Assembly: GCA_039976075.1 (NCBI GenBank) | Contig: JBDWFY010000018.1 | Coordinates: forward strand, 186,001-250,000 | Direction: 5' to 3' | Source of the DNA: JBDWFY01 sp039976075 | GTDB taxonomy: Bacteria; Pseudomonadota; Alphaproteobacteria; Rhizobiales; Stappiaceae | Length of the DNA: 64,000 bases | In this document: positions 8,880 through 16,801 of the stretch, one piece after another | Layout of the letters: each line of letters begins with the position of its first letter | How positions within the stretch are numbered: position 1 is the first letter of the stretch | Notes under the pieces: model-generated | Seen by the model: only the letters and a program-made list of their open reading frames with translations | The model's database searches: none | What the model was told of the DNA's origin: nothing | Made by a program: the position numbers and the translations under genes

Positions 8880-9215
8880 TCAGATTCCGCTGATCGCTTT
8901 GGTAAATGGATTTTGGTATAGCTGATCGTGCGACTCTACACCTTCCTCAACCACGCAATCAGTTGTTGGTCGCGCGACGCAAAGCAGAACATAGCCCGCC
9001 TTTGACTGCCTCTTATTCAGAGCCGTTGCACCGGGTTGGCGCACTTTGCCTGAAATCAGTTTTGCCGCGCATGTAATGCATCCGCCGTAATCGCAGCCAA
9101 TCGGAAGCTGAATACCAGCATCCAGAGCCGCCTTATATATCGGTTCACCTTCAGCCACATCCAGCGTGACACCGCTGTTTTTCAGCTCCACTGAATATTT
9201 GATGTCTGCCGTCAT
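8880..9215 (-). CDS. Plant-type [2Fe-2S] ferredoxin
   Basis: A 111-residue ferredoxin with the C-x4-C-x2-C cluster motif (CDYGGCITC, about residues 41-49) and the fourth cysteine in YVLLCVARP, 30 residues downstream. It would carry single electrons in the cytosol. The start at 9215 (MTADIKYSVELK) gives the normal family length; the open frame extends to 9371 but that part overlaps the upstream gene and lacks ferredoxin features. It is last of three minus-strand genes after mtoX and a CoA-binding protein, separated from the latter by 106 bp. A role as electron acceptor for the mtoX pathway is possible but not shown. Confidence 0.87.
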   Translation of the reverse strand: MTADIKYSVELKNSGVTLDVAEGEPIYKAALDAGIQLPIGCDYGGCITCAAKLISGKVRQPGATALNKRQSKAGYVLLCVARPTTDCVVEEGVESHDQLYQNPFTKAISGI

Positions 9216-9321
9216 GTATTGTGCCAACCTGGAAAACGAAAATACCACCGCTGCTGCACTGGTAGTGTTTTTGAACGCGCCGTCAGCGCTTTTGCAATAT
9301 CTGCACAATCCCAGCGCATGT

Positions 9322-9771
9322 TTAGATGACCTGATTGAGTTTCGGCTTCCAGAAGGGCCGGAAGAGTTCAATCTTCGGACAACGGTTCATCACGACCCGC
9401 AGGCCAGCTTCTTCGGCAATCTGTGCCGCTTCATCGCTATAGACACCAATTTGCGACCACAGAACTTTAGCGCCAACATCCACCGCTTCTTGCGCGATAC
9501 CCGGCAGGGCTTCAGATGCGCGAAAAACCTGGACCATATCAATCGCCTCATCCACATCTGCCAATGAGTTGAAGACTTTTAAGCCGCGAATTTCATCCAC
9601 GCCGTCCTTCGGATTGATCGGTTTCATATTGTAGCCCTGTTCATGCAGAACACGCAGAACACCGTAGCTGAATTTTGTCGGGTCAGGACTGGCGCCGACC
9701 ATTGCAATGGTTTTGACCTCCTTGAGTATTTTCTCAAGATATTCTGACGGATAGTCTTCCTGATGGTTCAT
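9322..9771 (-). CDS. CoA-binding domain protein (YccU type)
   Basis: A 149-residue protein that is a single Rossmann-type CoA-binding domain, like the N-terminal domain of succinyl-CoA synthetase alpha. Motifs: TIAMVGASPDPTKFSYGVLRVL, GYNMKPINPKDGVDEIRGLKVF, VDMVQVFR-type strand, and the C-terminal VVMNRCPKIELFRP with a conserved cysteine. Biochemical function is unknown; homologs bind CoA. It starts 12 bp after the mtoX stop with a GAGAGAGCGG site, so the two are almost certainly cotranscribed. Confidence 0.87.
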   Translation of the reverse strand: MNHQEDYPSEYLEKILKEVKTIAMVGASPDPTKFSYGVLRVLHEQGYNMKPINPKDGVDEIRGLKVFNSLADVDEAIDMVQVFRASEALPGIAQEAVDVGAKVLWSQIGVYSDEAAQIAEEAGLRVVMNRCPKIELFRPFWKPKLNQVI

Positions 9772-9783
9772 GCCGCTCTCTCT

Positions 9784-11148
9784 CTATATCCAGATGTCCG
9801 ATGTGCAATCTCCGCCCGGGTAGCGCGTTTCATGACAGCGTGAGGGGCCGTTGGGTTCATTGCCGAAATTCACAATGAAATCCTTGTTGATTTCCATACC
9901 GCCCTGTTCGGTGTCGCAATCGACCATCAGCATCACACCACCTTTATGCCGGATATCGGGATAGAACTGGTTATCCCAGGTCGAAAACAACGATGTCGTT
10001 ACATAAAGCCGCTTGCCGTCCAGGCTCATCTGGATCATCTGAGGACCGCCGGCAATTTCCACACCGTTGACAACCGGTGCCTTATTCAGCAGCCCTCCCA
10101 TCCAGACTTGACCGGTCATAACCGGATTATGCGGGTTGGAAATATCGTACTGCCGGATATCGCCATGCAGCCAGTTGCAGAAATACAGAAAACGGTCGTC
10201 CATCGATATCAGAATAACGGTGATCAGCCCCGGCAGTGGGATAGGCCACTCGGGATGCTTTTCATTTTCCACGTCGATAATTTTTTCGACAATCCACTCT
10301 TTGTCTTTTTTGTACCAATGAATGATGTTCGACGACATGGCCGCACCGACAAATCCATGCGTTGAATCGGGATTGTGATGAAAGCGTACTTCGAGCGGCA
10401 CCAGCCCATCTTCGCCGAGATAGACTGTATTCTCCACTTTCTTCTTTTCGAAGTCCCAGAAATGGATTTCACGTCCGTATTTCAGATGCCCGACTTCTTC
10501 CAGATCAAATCCGGGCATGAACGTGTTGGGTGCCGCCCACTCACTGGACACCATCACGTTGTGACGCGGCTGATACCAGAAATCATAGTTGAATTTCATG
10601 CCACCCAGATCGTTCTCCCAGCGGCCGACAATTTCGAAGTCCTTGTTGAGATGAAGAAACCCACCCGGCGCATTACCCTTGGCATCTCCAAGCATGGAAA
10701 TGATGATATCAGCACCCAGACAATGCACTGTATGGGGCGCCGAGAGATCCGTCTTCGCCTTGATTTCATCGCCTGAAATCACTTTATGCACTTTGGGGTT
10801 TCTGGGATCGGATCCGCAATCGACTATATGCAGGTTGGAGCTTCGCACTCCGGGGACAATCAGGTATCGCCGCTCCATCCCACTGTCACTGTAACAGGAC
10901 GAACAGGCATTCCAGCCCATATGATGTAACTCATCGCCAATGCCCGGCATTTCACACCGTCCAACGACCTGTGAGTAGGTTGGGCTTTCAGGATCGGCGT
11001 CTATAGTCGCCAGATAGTCCGGTTTTTGAATACCGGTGCCAACGTAAATAGCAATTGTGTAAAGGAGTTTTTCTCGCGGGGCTTTCATCGCCTCTTGGGG
11101 AGAGGCGTAACCCGGTCCACAACAGACACTGCCACTTTCACCCGTCAT
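9784..11148 (-). CDS. mtoX: Methanethiol oxidase / selenium-binding protein SBP56
   Basis: A 454-residue protein matching the SBP56 family along its whole length: CCGPGYASPQEAMKAPREKLLY at the N-terminus, HHMGWNACSSC, APHTVHCLG, WYQPRHNVMVSSEWAAPN, HFWDFEKKKVENTVYLGEDGLVPLEVRF, and the C-terminal NFGNEPNGPSRCHETRYPGGDCTSDIW. Bacterial members oxidise methanethiol to formaldehyde, H2S and H2O2 and use copper. The well-studied Hyphomicrobium enzyme is periplasmic, but here the protein starts at MTGESGSVCCG with no signal peptide. A strong AGGAGG lies seven bases before the ATG. It is the first gene of a three-gene unit divergent from an IclR regulator. Selenium binding rather than methanethiol oxidation remains an alternative. 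Confidence 0.92.
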   Translation of the reverse strand: MTGESGSVCCGPGYASPQEAMKAPREKLLYTIAIYVGTGIQKPDYLATIDADPESPTYSQVVGRCEMPGIGDELHHMGWNACSSCYSDSGMERRYLIVPGVRSSNLHIVDCGSDPRNPKVHKVISGDEIKAKTDLSAPHTVHCLGADIIISMLGDAKGNAPGGFLHLNKDFEIVGRWENDLGGMKFNYDFWYQPRHNVMVSSEWAAPNTFMPGFDLEEVGHLKYGREIHFWDFEKKKVENTVYLGEDGLVPLEVRFHHNPDSTHGFVGAAMSSNIIHWYKKDKEWIVEKIIDVENEKHPEWPIPLPGLITVILISMDDRFLYFCNWLHGDIRQYDISNPHNPVMTGQVWMGGLLNKAPVVNGVEIAGGPQMIQMSLDGKRLYVTTSLFSTWDNQFYPDIRHKGGVMLMVDCDTEQGGMEINKDFIVNFGNEPNGPSRCHETRYPGGDCTSDIWI

Positions 11149-11170
11149 AAAAAACCTCCTCTAGTGCCTA

Positions 11171-11319
11171 GAATCTGAAGTTCGCCACATCCTGCCGCCC
11201 CCTCAGAACGACCTTCAGATTCAGGAGGAGGCACCGGCAAGAAAGTTTTTCCAGTGTGGTTTAGGGAATTTGAAGTACCTACTCGGGTTAGCAGAAACAA
11301 TGATCGGAACTTCAGATCC
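11171..11319. promoter_or_regulatory. Four-copy 13-bp operator-like array between mtoX and iclR
   Basis: Copies of a GAATCTGAAGTTC-like word are at 11171-11183 (+), 11210-11222 (-), 11266-11278 (+, GAATTTGAAGTAC) and 11307-11319 (-, GGATCTGAAGTTC). Orientation alternates, so copies pair as two inverted repeats. A second inverted repeat, CCAGTGTGG (11251-11259) with CCACACTGG (11321-11329), brackets the third and fourth copies. Probable binding sites for the divergent IclR protein. Confidence 0.6.
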
Positions 11320-11344
11320 ACCACACTGGTGCGACAACGAACAA

Positions 11345-11374
11345 TTGCATAAACTCTGTTTTTTATCGTACAAT
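11345..11374 (+). promoter_or_regulatory. Candidate sigma-70-type promoter of the iclR gene
   Basis: TTGCAT at 11345-11350 and TACAAT at 11369-11374 with an 18-bp spacer, 32 bp before the GTG start, immediately downstream of the operator array. Confidence 0.5.
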
Positions 11375-11406
11375 GAAAAAACTTTCTGTAAAGTGAGAAA
11401 ATACCT

Positions 11407-12159
11407 GTGTTACTGAAACGCCTGATTTCCGTTCTTGAAGCCGTGGCAATTGCGGGTCGTCCGATGTCGGCATCCGACCTGCACGAAATTACAGGCTTGC
11501 CGCTGCCAACCTGCTACCGTCTTTTGCAGATGCTGGCTGAACAACGCTTGCTGGACAGTTCGGAAGGTAAATCAAGATATGTGATTGGTGAGCGGCTGGT
11601 GCGCATTGCGCTGCTGGCCAAAACTGATGCTGATGTTCGAGATATTACCGCACCCATTCTGAGAGAGACTGCCATTGAATTTGGTGAAGCCGTCTTTTTG
11701 TCCCGGCTTCGACAGAATGGCGTCGGTATCATCCATGTGGAAATTCCTTCAGATCCGACCATGTCCTACATACATCCTGGATTGGGATCGCGCCCCATGC
11801 ATGCATGCTCGTGTTCCAAGGTCATTGCAGCATTTTCCGACACCGAATTCCGGGAACTTATTCTGAGCGGGCCGATGAAATCCTACACCGAGCACACGAG
11901 AACCAACCGGGAGCAACTCGAGAAGGAATTCGCGGCAATTCGCGTTGCGGGTTTCGCCGAATGCGTCGAAGAAATCGAAGTCGGCATATCAAGTGTTGCC
12001 GCCCCCGTCGCTGTAGAAAACATAGGGGCTGTATTCAGTGTCGGAACAATCGGTTCTATTCGCCGCTTCAAACCAGCGAAGCGCCGGGCCCTCGGAGAAA
12101 AGCTCATTGCAATCGCTGACAAGGTCGGCACCTCAATTGAGAAAAGCAATTGCATGTGA
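11407..12159 (+). CDS. IclR-family transcriptional regulator
   Basis: A 250-residue IclR-type regulator: an N-terminal winged helix-turn-helix (LLKRLISVLEAVAIAGRPMSASDLHEITGLPLPTCYRLLQMLAEQ, about residues 2-46) and a C-terminal effector-binding domain (about 70-245) with RPMHACSCSKVIAAF and FAECVEEIEVGISSVAAPV. IclR proteins bind small acids or sugars and usually repress adjacent operons. The start is a GTG at 11407. It is divergent from mtoX and upstream, on the same strand, of the isomerase-dehydrogenase-aldo/keto reductase genes, so it may control either or both. The repeats at 11171-11319 are the likeliest sites. Confidence 0.9.
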   Translation: MLLKRLISVLEAVAIAGRPMSASDLHEITGLPLPTCYRLLQMLAEQRLLDSSEGKSRYVIGERLVRIALLAKTDADVRDITAPILRETAIEFGEAVFLSRLRQNGVGIIHVEIPSDPTMSYIHPGLGSRPMHACSCSKVIAAFSDTEFRELILSGPMKSYTEHTRTNREQLEKEFAAIRVAGFAECVEEIEVGISSVAAPVAVENIGAVFSVGTIGSIRRFKPAKRRALGEKLIAIADKVGTSIEKSNCM

Positions 12160-12493
12160 CGAGACTGAGCAAGAACAGGGACACCCTCGTGTAAAACAGG
12201 CATTCGCCGTAAAAAATGTTAACCGCTGGAGGTACCGATATCTGAACGGTTGGCGAACAATCCCGCCTCAAACGGGTGGAACGTCGGACTTCACGGAATA
12301 AGTCCGCCCAACGGAACAACCGGTCGCACTTCTATATTGCGCACCATTCACCTATAACCTCCCATATAGCGCGTTTGATCGGCAGTGATGATGCCGTCAT
12401 GCGCTCCTCGTGGTTCGAAGCAAGTGGACGTTTCCTGTTTTTGTCTGAATTGTCTTTGCTTTGCGCAGAACACCTACATGTCGGATAGTCACA
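12160..12493. other. Intergenic region with a small hairpin
   Basis: 334 bp between iclR and the isomerase gene. A 7-bp inverted repeat CGGACTT/AAGTCCG (12285-12291 and 12300-12306) with an 8-nt loop is the only structure seen; it lacks a T-run. No gene is recognised. Confidence 0.4.
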
Positions 12494-13276
12494 ATGCTGC
12501 AATTTAGCGCTCATCTGGGGCGTCGATTCTCCGGTCTTCCGTTTGAAGCCCGGTTTGCTGCTGCAAAAGCTGCCGGCTTTGGCGCCGTTGAATATCCATC
12601 GCCCTATGCGGTTGGCATCGACTATTTCGATGAATGCGCGCGCAAGCAAGGACTGGCGGTCGCCCAGATTACCGCTCCGGCAGGAGATGCGGGAAAAGGC
12701 GACAAAGGATTTGCCTGTTTTTCGTTCAGAGTGGACGACTTTCGAGCCAGTATTCGAAAAGGGCTGGCAGCAGCGAACCTCCTTGACTGCCCCTCTCTTC
12801 TGGTTCGTGCCGGAATACTGCGTGAAGACGACACGCGAGGGGATCTACGATCAGACTACATTGACAATATGCGATGGGCGGCGGAACAATGTGCGCTTGC
12901 TGAGGTAAAATTACTAATTGAACCTGCCAGTGAAAAAGTCGTCCCTGGGTATTTTCTCAACGATATGGCCCTGGCAATATCCGTCCTCAATGAGTTGAAC
13001 AGCGACGCGGTCGGACTGCTATTCAACGTGTATCAGGCCCACCTGATGGGCACAGATCCGGTTAAGTTTGTTAAAGATCACTATGACTTAATCCGCCACT
13101 TCCACGTTGCTGATCATCCCGGGCGCAACCAACCGGGTACTGGAAGTATTGATTTCAAGTCGATATTTTCCGTTCTTGAATCCCGCAGTTTTGCAGGCTG
13201 GATCGGTTGCGACTACAGTGCACGACCGGAAGCCGATGACACCCTTGAGTGGTATCGATCAATACTTCAAACTTAG
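12494..13276 (+). CDS. Hydroxypyruvate isomerase-like TIM-barrel protein
   Basis: A 260-residue AP_endonuc_2/Hyi-type TIM barrel. It starts MLQFSAHLGRRFSGLPFEARFAAAKAAGFGAVEYPSPYA and carries metal-site segments LLIEPASEK, LLFNVYQAHLMG, HFHVADHPGRNQPGTGSIDF and WIGCDYSA, as in hydroxypyruvate isomerase and OtnI-like enzymes acting on hydroxypyruvate, 2-oxo-tetronate or related ketoses. In the last segment the usual metal-binding Glu of GWxGxEY is replaced by Asp (GCDY), and the second strand has FN rather than a clear Asp, so the metal site differs from the canonical one. It precedes the dehydrogenase and aldo/keto reductase genes on the same strand; the start at 12494 avoids an unsupported N-terminal extension. 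Confidence 0.8.
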   Translation: MLQFSAHLGRRFSGLPFEARFAAAKAAGFGAVEYPSPYAVGIDYFDECARKQGLAVAQITAPAGDAGKGDKGFACFSFRVDDFRASIRKGLAAANLLDCPSLLVRAGILREDDTRGDLRSDYIDNMRWAAEQCALAEVKLLIEPASEKVVPGYFLNDMALAISVLNELNSDAVGLLFNVYQAHLMGTDPVKFVKDHYDLIRHFHVADHPGRNQPGTGSIDFKSIFSVLESRSFAGWIGCDYSARPEADDTLEWYRSILQT

Positions 13277-13567
13277 GGCTGGAGCTTGACGAGAGCTGCG
13301 CCGCAATCACATTCATCTGAACACTTTTTATCAAAATCACTTCTGATGCCGATTGAAAGCATCGCCAGTGTCTTTTATATTTCGCATCTGCAGACGCATC
13401 CGCGCCCCTTTCAATGCAATCAATCCTCCTGATCCGTTTCCAAATCAAACGAGATCAGCTCAATACGCATCGCTAAAACCGCGCAATGTATTGATTTCAT
13501 CTGAATATTGAAACTCGATAGATCATCGTCAGGGCGCTGACACATGGTACAAATTGGAGGACTTGAG

Positions 13568-14566
13568 ATGTTACGATGGGGCATACTATCGACGGCGAAA
13601 ATCGGTGTAGAACACGTCATTCCGGCAATTCAGCTCGCTGACAACGGGATCATCACCGCGATCGCAAGCCGTACTGAAGCCAAAGCCGAAAAACTGGCCG
13701 AGCGTTTTTCAATCCCGAACACGTTCGGCTCCTACGAAGCCATGTTGGCAAGCGATGTTATCGACGCGGTCTATATTCCATTGCCCACTTCGCAGCATGT
13801 GGAATGGGCGATCAAGGCAGCAGACGCCGGAAAACATGTTCTGTGCGAGAAACCGATCGCGCTGCACGCCGATGAAATCAACGACATTATTGCCGCCAGA
13901 GACAGGAACAATGTTCTTGTCAGCGAAGCCTATATGGTGACCTATCATCCGCAGTGGCACAAGGTGAAGTCACTGATCTCTGATGGTGCAATCGGAACGT
14001 TGAGGCAAGTACAGGCGGCCTTCACATATCACAACGTCGATCCGACAAACATGCGCAATATCGCCGAACTTGGCGGAGGTGCACTCCCGGATATCGGTGT
14101 CTATCCCACTGTAACCACCCGCTTTGTGACAGGTGCAGAGCCCATCCGTGTTTCGGCAAAGGTCGAAAGAGATCCAACATTCGGAACAGATACATTCGCA
14201 ACCTGCCGTGCGGATTTCGGCACGTTTGAAATGGCCATGTATGTGTCCACGCAAATGGCCCTGAGGCAGGATATCTCTTTCCATGGAGACAAAGGATGGA
14301 TTGAGGTGGCTGCACCCTTTAATGCCGGCCTTTATGATGCCGATGTGGTGACTTTGCATAACGTTGATCATAGCGAAGCTCAAAATTTCCGGTTTGCCGG
14401 GGTCAACCAGTATACTCTGGAAGCTGAAGCATTTGCCCGGGCAGTGGCCAGCGGAGCACCGAACAGCAGCAAAGAGATGTTCTCGCTCGAAAGCTCGCAG
14501 AATAACCAAAAACTTATCGATGCAATCTATCGCGCGGGGGAAAGCGGGTTGTGGGAGTCCGTGTAA
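13568..14566 (+). CDS. Gfo/Idh/MocA-family oxidoreductase
   Basis: A 332-residue NAD(P)-dependent sugar dehydrogenase. The Rossmann N-terminus reads LRWGILSTAKIGVEHVIPAIQ, followed by IASRTEAKAEKLAERF, DAVYIPLPTSQHVEWAIKAADAGKHVLCEKPIAL (about residues 70-103; the EKP lysine is the catalytic residue in the family), and a C-terminal alpha/beta domain with GGGALPDIGVYP. Family members oxidise or reduce sugars, inositols or dihydrodiols; the substrate here is unknown. The start at 13568 has GGAGG eight bases upstream. The 291 bp before it contain nothing I recognise. The aldo/keto reductase follows 82 bp downstream, so the two are probably cotranscribed. Confidence 0.88.
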   Translation: MLRWGILSTAKIGVEHVIPAIQLADNGIITAIASRTEAKAEKLAERFSIPNTFGSYEAMLASDVIDAVYIPLPTSQHVEWAIKAADAGKHVLCEKPIALHADEINDIIAARDRNNVLVSEAYMVTYHPQWHKVKSLISDGAIGTLRQVQAAFTYHNVDPTNMRNIAELGGGALPDIGVYPTVTTRFVTGAEPIRVSAKVERDPTFGTDTFATCRADFGTFEMAMYVSTQMALRQDISFHGDKGWIEVAAPFNAGLYDADVVTLHNVDHSEAQNFRFAGVNQYTLEAEAFARAVASGAPNSSKEMFSLESSQNNQKLIDAIYRAGESGLWESV

Positions 14567-14648
14567 TCCACAATCGTCTCTGGCAATTTCCGGATCCAAA
14601 CTATCGATGCGCGCCCTGTTGCGCCGACACATCAAGGACAGCCTATCA

Positions 14649-15677
14649 ATGAGTTATGTTCCGAGCGCTGAGCGCTATTCGAAGATGACCTACAATTACT
14701 GCGGAAAGAGCGGGTTGAAACTGCCGGCAATTTCCCTCGGCCTCTGGCACAATTTTGGCTTTGACACACCCCACGAAACCAAACAGGCAATTTGCAGAAC
14801 GGCATTTGACCTGGGCATTACTCATTTCGATCTGGCAAACAATTATGGCCCACCGCCGGGCAGCGCAGAATCAAGCTTTGGCGACATCCTGCGTACCGAC
14901 TTTGCCGGCTACAGGGACGAGCTCATCATCTCGTCCAAAGCCGGGTACCTGATGTGGGATGGCCCCTACGGCGAGTTTGGCAGTCGAAAATACTTGATTT
15001 CTTCCTGCGATCAGAGCCTCAAGCGCATGGGTCTGGACTATGTCGATATTTTCTATTCGCACCGGTTTGATCCCAATACCCCGCTGGAAGAAACGATGGG
15101 TGCCCTTGACCATATCGTGCGATCGGGCAAGGCGCTTTATGCCGGGATCTCATCTTACAATTCCGAACGCACCCGCCAGGCGGTTGCCATACTGAATGAA
15201 CTGGGCACCCCCTGTATCATTCATCAGCCAAGCTACAACATGATCAATCGATGGATCGAGAAAGATGGTCTGAAAGACACCCTCCAGGAGCTCGGCGTCG
15301 GTTCCATAGCATTCACGCCTCTGGCTCAGGGCATGCTGACCAACAAATATCTCACGGGTCTGCCGGAGGGCAGCCGAGCCACCCAGTCCAAATCTCTCAA
15401 TCCTGACTTTCTGTCTCCGCAGGCAGTAGAGAACATCAAAAAACTGAACGACATTGCAGCGCAAAGAGGACAGAGCCTGGCCCAAATGGCGCTGGCATGG
15501 GTCCTGAGGGATGGCGGTATTACCACGGCATTGATCGGCGCTTCCAGGCCGGAACAGGTCGTTGATTGCGTTGGCGCGATTGAAAATATGACATTTAGCG
15601 CCGAGGAATTGGCCGAAATCGACAAATATGCTTCCGAAGAAAACATCAATCTCTGGGCAAAATCGTCGAACGACTGA
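14649..15677 (+). CDS. YghZ-like aldo/keto reductase
   Basis: A 342-residue aldo/keto reductase of the YghZ (L-glyceraldehyde 3-phosphate reductase) group: MTYNYCGKSGLKLPAISLGLWHNFG, ITHFDLANNYGPPPGSAESSFG with catalytic Asp and Tyr, LIISSKAGYLMWDGPYGEFGSRKYL with catalytic Lys, YVDIFYSHRFDPNTPLEETM with His, and ITTALIGASRPEQV for NADPH binding. These enzymes reduce aldehydes or aldose phosphates. The ATG at 14649 has AGGACA upstream and fits the family N-terminus; the much longer open frame from 14364 overlaps the preceding gene. A strong hairpin ends the unit. Confidence 0.92.
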   Translation: MSYVPSAERYSKMTYNYCGKSGLKLPAISLGLWHNFGFDTPHETKQAICRTAFDLGITHFDLANNYGPPPGSAESSFGDILRTDFAGYRDELIISSKAGYLMWDGPYGEFGSRKYLISSCDQSLKRMGLDYVDIFYSHRFDPNTPLEETMGALDHIVRSGKALYAGISSYNSERTRQAVAILNELGTPCIIHQPSYNMINRWIEKDGLKDTLQELGVGSIAFTPLAQGMLTNKYLTGLPEGSRATQSKSLNPDFLSPQAVENIKKLNDIAAQRGQSLAQMALAWVLRDGGITTALIGASRPEQVVDCVGAIENMTFSAEELAEIDKYASEENINLWAKSSND

Positions 15678-15709
15678 TCCCGATACCCGGACTCAGCAAA
15701 GGCATTTGA

Positions 15710-15749
15710 CACGCTTCCGTTCAAATCAGTTTGCTTGAACGGAAGCGTG
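15710..15749. terminator. Perfect 15-bp hairpin between convergent genes
   Basis: CACGCTTCCGTTCAA (15710-15724) pairs perfectly with 15735-15749 around a 10-nt loop. It lies between the convergent aldo/keto reductase and GST genes; the T-run is weak on both sides, so it may work as a bidirectional terminator or mRNA end protector. Confidence 0.6.
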
Positions 15750-15804
15750 CTTCATCCATGAGCGATGGTCATGGTTTTTCTGCAATGGCAAATCCTGCAA
15801 GAAC

Positions 15805-16419
15805 TCAGGAATGACTGGGCAGAATGCGTTGCACGGCCGGACGTTGGTTCATTGCTTCGGAATGAGCCACTAATTTTTGAAATCCATCCATTGATACGCC
15901 GTCACCGGGCAGCCAGCGCGCAATGACATATAAATACGCATCGCAAATCGAATAGTGCTCGCCAAGCACCCAGGGGCCCCTGAAATAATGGTCTTCGATC
16001 ATCTGTGCACATTCAGTCATGTTGGAAGCGACTTTCGCCCGCATGCTTTCGTGCGCGGCTGGATCATCCGACCAGCGATGGCCGCGCATTTTATGAGCGT
16101 GATTTACATGCACTGTTGACGAGAGATAACTGTTGAATGCCTGCGCTTGAGCAAATCCGAACGCAGACTTTGGCGCTAGATCAGCATCGGGAAAGGCTTG
16201 TGCGATATAGGCCAGTATAGCGGGAGTTTCCGTCAAAATACCCTCGGAAGTCTCAAGAGCCGGAACTCGCGCCTTGGGGTTGAGTTTTAGATAGGCCCCC
16301 TCCTTTTGCGCACCCGTCGAAAAGTCCAGAAGTTCGGTCTCGTAACTCGCACCTGCTTCCTCTAGGAGAATGTGCGGAACCATGGCTGCCGTGCCTTTGG
16401 CATAATAGAGTTTCAGCAT
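15805..16419 (-). CDS. Glutathione S-transferase
   Basis: A 204-residue cytosolic glutathione S-transferase: an N-terminal thioredoxin-like domain (MLKLYYAKGTAAMVPHILLEEAGASYE, KLNPKARVPALETSEG with the cis-Pro, LTETPAILAYIAQAFPDADLAP) and a helical C-terminal domain with WVLGEHYSICDAYLYVIARW. These enzymes conjugate glutathione to electrophiles or reduce peroxides; the substrate is unknown. The start at 16419 removes an unsupported 19-residue extension. It is a single gene convergent with the sugar cluster. Confidence 0.9.
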   Translation of the reverse strand: MLKLYYAKGTAAMVPHILLEEAGASYETELLDFSTGAQKEGAYLKLNPKARVPALETSEGILTETPAILAYIAQAFPDADLAPKSAFGFAQAQAFNSYLSSTVHVNHAHKMRGHRWSDDPAAHESMRAKVASNMTECAQMIEDHYFRGPWVLGEHYSICDAYLYVIARWLPGDGVSMDGFQKLVAHSEAMNQRPAVQRILPSHS

Positions 16420-16602
16420 TGCGGAGTTTCCTGAAAGTTTATTGAAGGGAAGGTGCGGAGCAGACTGCCGATGCAAAGGTCTCGGATACCTGTCGCGAAG
16501 AAACGTTGCTAACAGAAGTAACGGAGCGATGCAGTCTGATCAACGATGGATTGCGAGCTGCTGAAAAACAGCCTCTTCCAGGCGACTTAATCCCCAGCGT
16601 GA

Positions 16603-16788
16603 TTACAATCCTTCCTGCATAGCATCGGCTGCCTTCTCTACAGTTTTCGCAACAAGTTTGTGCTCAAATTGCACGGCGACAATTCCGTTATCCGCCGTCA
16701 GTTTCGTCCAACCCTGACTTTTCACCAGTGGCCTGTTTCTGCCATTTTCACAATCCGGACAACGGTTTGGAATTTGTAGGGAACAGCG
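16603..16788 (-). other. Possible small coding remnant (about 60 codons)
   Basis: The minus strand stays open from a TAG at 16789-16791 to a TAA at 16603-16605 and reads like a real protein: a CPDC pair, then VKSQGWTKLTADNGIVAVQF and a helical AKTVEKAADAMQEGL end. I find no ATG, GTG or TTG in the expected place upstream, so it may be the 3' remnant of a gene, or use a rare start. It sits in the 382-bp gap upstream of the GST gene, on the same strand. No family recognised. Confidence 0.25.
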
Positions 16789-16801
16789 CTATAGATTCAG
16801 C

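Noticed and set aside
12241..12310. Hairpins after iclR as a possible small RNA or riboswitch
   Set aside because: Short stems, no T-run and no match to a riboswitch fold I can recognise.
14364..14648. N-terminal extension of the YghZ-like reductase
   Set aside because: It overlaps the dehydrogenase gene out of frame; the family N-terminus and ribosome-binding site match the ATG at 14649.
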